Assembly (NCBI GenBank): GCA_947589355.1
Contig: CANPZC010000009.1
Coordinates: 1-64,000 of the forward strand
Length of the DNA stretch: 64,000 nucleotides
DNA from: an uncultured Clostridia bacterium
Lineage (GTDB): Bacteria; Bacillota; Clostridia; Oscillospirales; Ruminococcaceae
Direction: 5' to 3'
Position 1 is the stretch's first letter, and each line of letters opens with the position of its first letter. Shown piece after piece: positions 61,742-64,000 of this stretch. Position numbers and translations under genes: made by a program. The notes beneath the pieces are model-generated. The model saw nothing but the letters and a program-made list of their open reading frames with translations. It did not search any database and was not told where the DNA came from.

Positions 61742-62914
61742 TTATATTCTTGCAACGCCGCTCTCTCTTGCCGCCTGCGCGACTGCCTGAGCAACTGCCT
61801 TAGCCACGTTTCTGTCAAGCGCGGAGGGTATTATATAGTCGGCAGAGAGTTTGTCATCGGTAACGAAAGATGCAATAGCCTTTGCGGCGGCAACTTTCAT
61901 TGCATCGTTTATGTCGCTGGCTCTTACATCGAGCGCGCCGCGGAATATGCCCGGGAACGCCAGAACGTTGTTTATCTGGTTGGGAAAATCGCTTCTGCCT
62001 GTGCCCACAACTGCCGCGCCTGCCTGCTTTGCAAGGTCGGGCATTATTTCGGGAACGGGGTTCGCCATAGGGAACAAAATGGGGTTTGGCGACATAGCCT
62101 TTACCATTTCGGGCGTTACGCAGTTGGGGGCAGAAACGCCTATGAACACGTCCGCGCCCTCGAGAGCCTGCGCCAGAGTACCCTTTACCATATTGCGGTT
62201 GGTTATCTTAGCCATTTCCTGCTTTTCGCTGTTAAGACCCTCTCTGCCCTCGTATATCGCGCCTGTTCTGTCGCACATGATAACATCTTTCAGACCCATA
62301 GCTATCAGCAGCTTTATTATGGCTATTCCTGCCGCGCCTGCACCGCTTGTAACAACGCGTATATTGTCTATGCTTCTTCCCGTAAGGCGCAGGGCATTGA
62401 GCATTGCAGCAAGCACCACCACGGCAGTTCCGTGCTGGTCATCATGGAAAATGGGTATATCGCAGCGCTCTTTAAGTTTTCTTTCTATCTCAAAGCAGCG
62501 CGGAGCTGAAATATCTTCAAGATTTATACCGCCGAAAGAACCTGCTATAAGGCTTACAGTGTTCACTATCTCGTCAACGTCTTTTGAGCGCACGCAAAGC
62601 GGCACTGCGTCAACGTCACCAAACGCTTTGAACAGCGCGCATTTGCCCTCCATAACGGGCATACCTGCCTCGGGACCTATATCTCCCAGCCCTAAAACGG
62701 CAGTACCGTCGGTAATTACGGCAACGAGGTTTGAACGGCGAGTGAGTTCATAGCTTTTGTTTATATCTTTTTGTATTTCAAGGCAGGGCTGCGCAACGCC
62801 GGGCGTATACGCAAGCGAGAGGTCGTCACGCGTTTCAAGCGGCGCGCGGCATATCACCTCTATCTTGCCTTTCCATTCATAGTGCTTTTTTAGCGATACC
62901 TGTGCATAATCCAT
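61742..62914 (-). CDS. NAD(P)-dependent malic enzyme
   Basis: A 390-residue short-form malic enzyme with LAYTPGVAQPCLEI, the metal and substrate site VITDGTAVLGLGDIGPEAGMPVMEGK, HDDQHGTAVVVLAAM, and a Rossmann GAGAAG near 190. It decarboxylates malate to pyruvate. Coenzyme preference cannot be told from sequence alone. AAAGGAAG sets the ATG. It heads the unit with mscS. Confidence 0.95.
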   Translation of the reverse strand: MDYAQVSLKKHYEWKGKIEVICRAPLETRDDLSLAYTPGVAQPCLEIQKDINKSYELTRRSNLVAVITDGTAVLGLGDIGPEAGMPVMEGKCALFKAFGDVDAVPLCVRSKDVDEIVNTVSLIAGSFGGINLEDISAPRCFEIERKLKERCDIPIFHDDQHGTAVVVLAAMLNALRLTGRSIDNIRVVTSGAGAAGIAIIKLLIAMGLKDVIMCDRTGAIYEGREGLNSEKQEMAKITNRNMVKGTLAQALEGADVFIGVSAPNCVTPEMVKAMSPNPILFPMANPVPEIMPDLAKQAGAAVVGTGRSDFPNQINNVLAFPGIFRGALDVRASDINDAMKVAAAKAIASFVTDDKLSADYIIPSALDRNVAKAVAQAVAQAARESGVARI

Positions 62915-62950
62915 AATATGTACTTCCTTTCGGTAAATTCATCACTACTT

Positions 62951-62979
62951 AGTATAACACATTTTCTTCCTCATTTCAA
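62951..62979 (-). promoter_or_regulatory. Promoter of the malic enzyme gene
   Basis: Minus strand: TTGAAA (62974-62979), 17-base spacer, TATACT (62951-62956). Confidence 0.65.
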
Positions 62980-63077
62980 CAGCAACATTTTACATCTTAA
63001 AAAAATATTGCACACGGGTTTTAATAGGCACATTTCTGCACACATTATATATGTTACAAAATTTTCAGAGGTTTTAT

Positions 63078-63548
63078 ATGCTTGGTAAACGCTTGTTTTT
63101 AAGGATATTTTCATATATGTGCATAGGGGCTTTGTGCTACGGGAGCATGGAGATAATGGCGCGCGGCTTTACGCACATCTCAATGGGGCTGCTGGGCGGC
63201 ATAAGCTTTGTATTCATAGGTCTTACGGGACAGCTGCGGCGGTGCGGAAAGCTGGGTCTTTTGCAGCAGCTTGTGGTATCGGCAATGTTCATAACCGTGT
63301 CTGAACTTATCTGCGGCATGATAGACAACCTGTGGCTGAAGCTGAATGTGTGGGATTACTCAAACATACCGCTCAATTACCTAGGGCAGATATGCCTGCC
63401 GTTTTGTATGCTGTGGTTCGTGCTGTCATACCTTGGCGCGCTGGCAGATGAGTTTATAATTATGCACATTTTTCACGAACAAATTTTGCATAGGCTGACC
63501 GTTTTGCCAAAACGTCTCAAAAAGATTGACAATGCAGACTTAGGGTGA
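63078..63548 (+). CDS. CmpB-like small membrane protein (putative ABC permease family)
   Basis: A 156-residue protein with four or five spans. The ending WDYSNIPLNYLGQICLPFCMLWFVLSYLG is typical of the family annotated as putative ABC transporter permease (PF06541), though no ABC ATPase is beside it and true transport has not been shown for the family. The ATG at 63078 is set by AGAGG 6 bases upstream; the in-frame ATG at 63051 has none. The bioY promoter lies inside its 3' end. Confidence 0.78.
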   Translation: MLGKRLFLRIFSYMCIGALCYGSMEIMARGFTHISMGLLGGISFVFIGLTGQLRRCGKLGLLQQLVVSAMFITVSELICGMIDNLWLKLNVWDYSNIPLNYLGQICLPFCMLWFVLSYLGALADEFIIMHIFHEQILHRLTVLPKRLKKIDNADLG

Positions 63549-63554
63549 TATAAT
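63526..63554 (+). promoter_or_regulatory. Promoter of bioY
   Basis: TTGACA 63526-63531, 17-base spacer, TATAAT 63549-63554, overlapping the end of the previous gene. No clear BirA operator is seen around it. Confidence 0.75.
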
Positions 63555-63589
63555 TATATTGTATTTTTGACGGAAAGTATGTGATATTT

Positions 63590-64000
63590 ATGGGCATAAC
63601 ACTAAAGAAAAGCGGCAGGCGGCTTTCTACCGTTGACATTACTCTTTCGGCTGTAATGACGGCTATTATTGCCGTTTGCGCGTGGATAAACATCAGACTG
63701 CCATTTACCGATGTATCTTTCACCATGCAGCTTTTCGGCGTGTTCTTCGCGCTGGCGGCTCTTGGCAGGGTGAGGGGCACTTTTGCTATACTCGTATACA
63801 TTTTCATAGGCGCTGTGGGCGTACCGGTATTTTCAAATTTCAGCGGCGGTTTTGCTGCTCTTACCGGAATGACGGGCGGCTACATAACTGGGTTTGTGTT
63901 CATTGCACTCAGCTTTAGCGTTATAACCAAAATATTCGGCGAAAAACTGCTGCCGACCGTTATATCGCTTGTTCTGGGGCTGGCGCTTTGCTATGCTTTC
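63590..64000 (+). CDS. bioY: Biotin ECF transporter S component BioY (partial)
   Basis: 137 codons are present and the frame runs off the window end. The sequence has the BioY pattern: ITLSAVMTAIIAVCAWI, then FTMQLFGVFFALAALG, IGAVGVPVFSNFSGG and LTGMTGGYITGF. BioY binds biotin for ECF-type uptake. The ATG at 63590 is about 12 bases from GGAAAG; an in-frame GTG at 63581 is possible. It is the second vitamin S component in the window after folT. Confidence 0.92.
   Translation, partial: MGITLKKSGRRLSTVDITLSAVMTAIIAVCAWINIRLPFTDVSFTMQLFGVFFALAALGRVRGTFAILVYIFIGAVGVPVFSNFSGGFAALTGMTGGYITGFVFIALSFSVITKIFGEKLLPTVISLVLGLALCYAF

Noticed and set aside
61851-62753. 300-codon plus-strand frame
   Set aside because: Fully antisense to the malic enzyme gene, with Ser/Ala/Pro-rich shadow composition.

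Overview
The window looks like a chromosomal segment of a Gram-positive, low-to-mid GC Clostridia member, most likely Ruminococcus or a close Oscillospiraceae relative (inference). The signs are: AAAGGAGG-type ribosome sites; near-perfect TTGACA-17-TATAAT promoters; a SCIFF peptide with its radical SAM maturase; THF and T-box riboswitches; a Gram-positive type IV pilus locus; LCP and PASTA proteins; no outer-membrane genes. I saw no rRNA, tRNA, CRISPR array, transposase or phage gene.

Layout. 1-905: repeats without a gene. 906-3381: GT2 glycosyltransferase, TtcA-like PP-loop enzyme and a membrane protein in one minus operon. 3499-3855: MazF with no antitoxin beside it. 4190-8209: two zinc-ribbon membrane proteins (the second a PASTA pseudokinase), then pfkA. 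8232-8630: repeat element. 8781-9575: THF riboswitch and folT. 9638-11230: scfA-scfB. 11311-24383: type IV pilus region (major pilin, pilT, pilB, divergent pilD, then a long minus operon pilC-pilMN-pilO and three pilin-like proteins, two of them very large). 24609-32645: membrane protein, HTH regulator, an EAL protein with a beta-solenoid tail, LCP protein, foldase-like lipoprotein, ferritin-like protein. 32788-36774: DUF2079 membrane protein, repeats, ABC exporter. 37375-42270: chemotaxis operon cheA-cheW-cheR-cheB-cheW. 42312-54367: repeat element, D,D-carboxypeptidase, guaB, papain-like protein, aspS/hisS with T-box, mgsA, minD-like, ydcF-like, and metY behind a 12-codon leader ORF. 54588-59428: McrBC-type defence island. 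59871-64000: rplM-rpsI, MscS, malic enzyme, membrane protein, and bioY cut by the window end.

Most notable. (1) The McrBC-like island pairs a coiled-coil McrB-type motor with a DUF2357/PD-(D/E)XK partner. That partner is split into two frames exactly at an (AT)4 tract; adding one AT would rejoin it into one protein of about 592 residues. (2) The metY leader ORF ends Cys-Arg-Met-stop inside two mutually exclusive hairpins. (3) A c-di-GMP phosphodiesterase-type EAL domain is fused to a six-repeat beta-solenoid. (4) A family of ~400-bp non-coding elements with 18-bp terminal inverted repeats (a MITE-like family) is scattered in intergenic gaps; one copy carries a second, 180-bp element nested inside it and another sits where the chemotaxis promoter should be. 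(5) A zinc-ribbon/PASTA protein has the three catalytic kinase positions replaced.

How the genes relate: the pilus and chemotaxis clusters together suggest surface motility or adhesion under chemosensory control, and two oversized pilin-like proteins could be tip adhesins; both are inferences. The other operons are housekeeping functions (glycolysis, purine, tRNA charging, sulfur amino acid, vitamin uptake) with recognisable RNA-level control.
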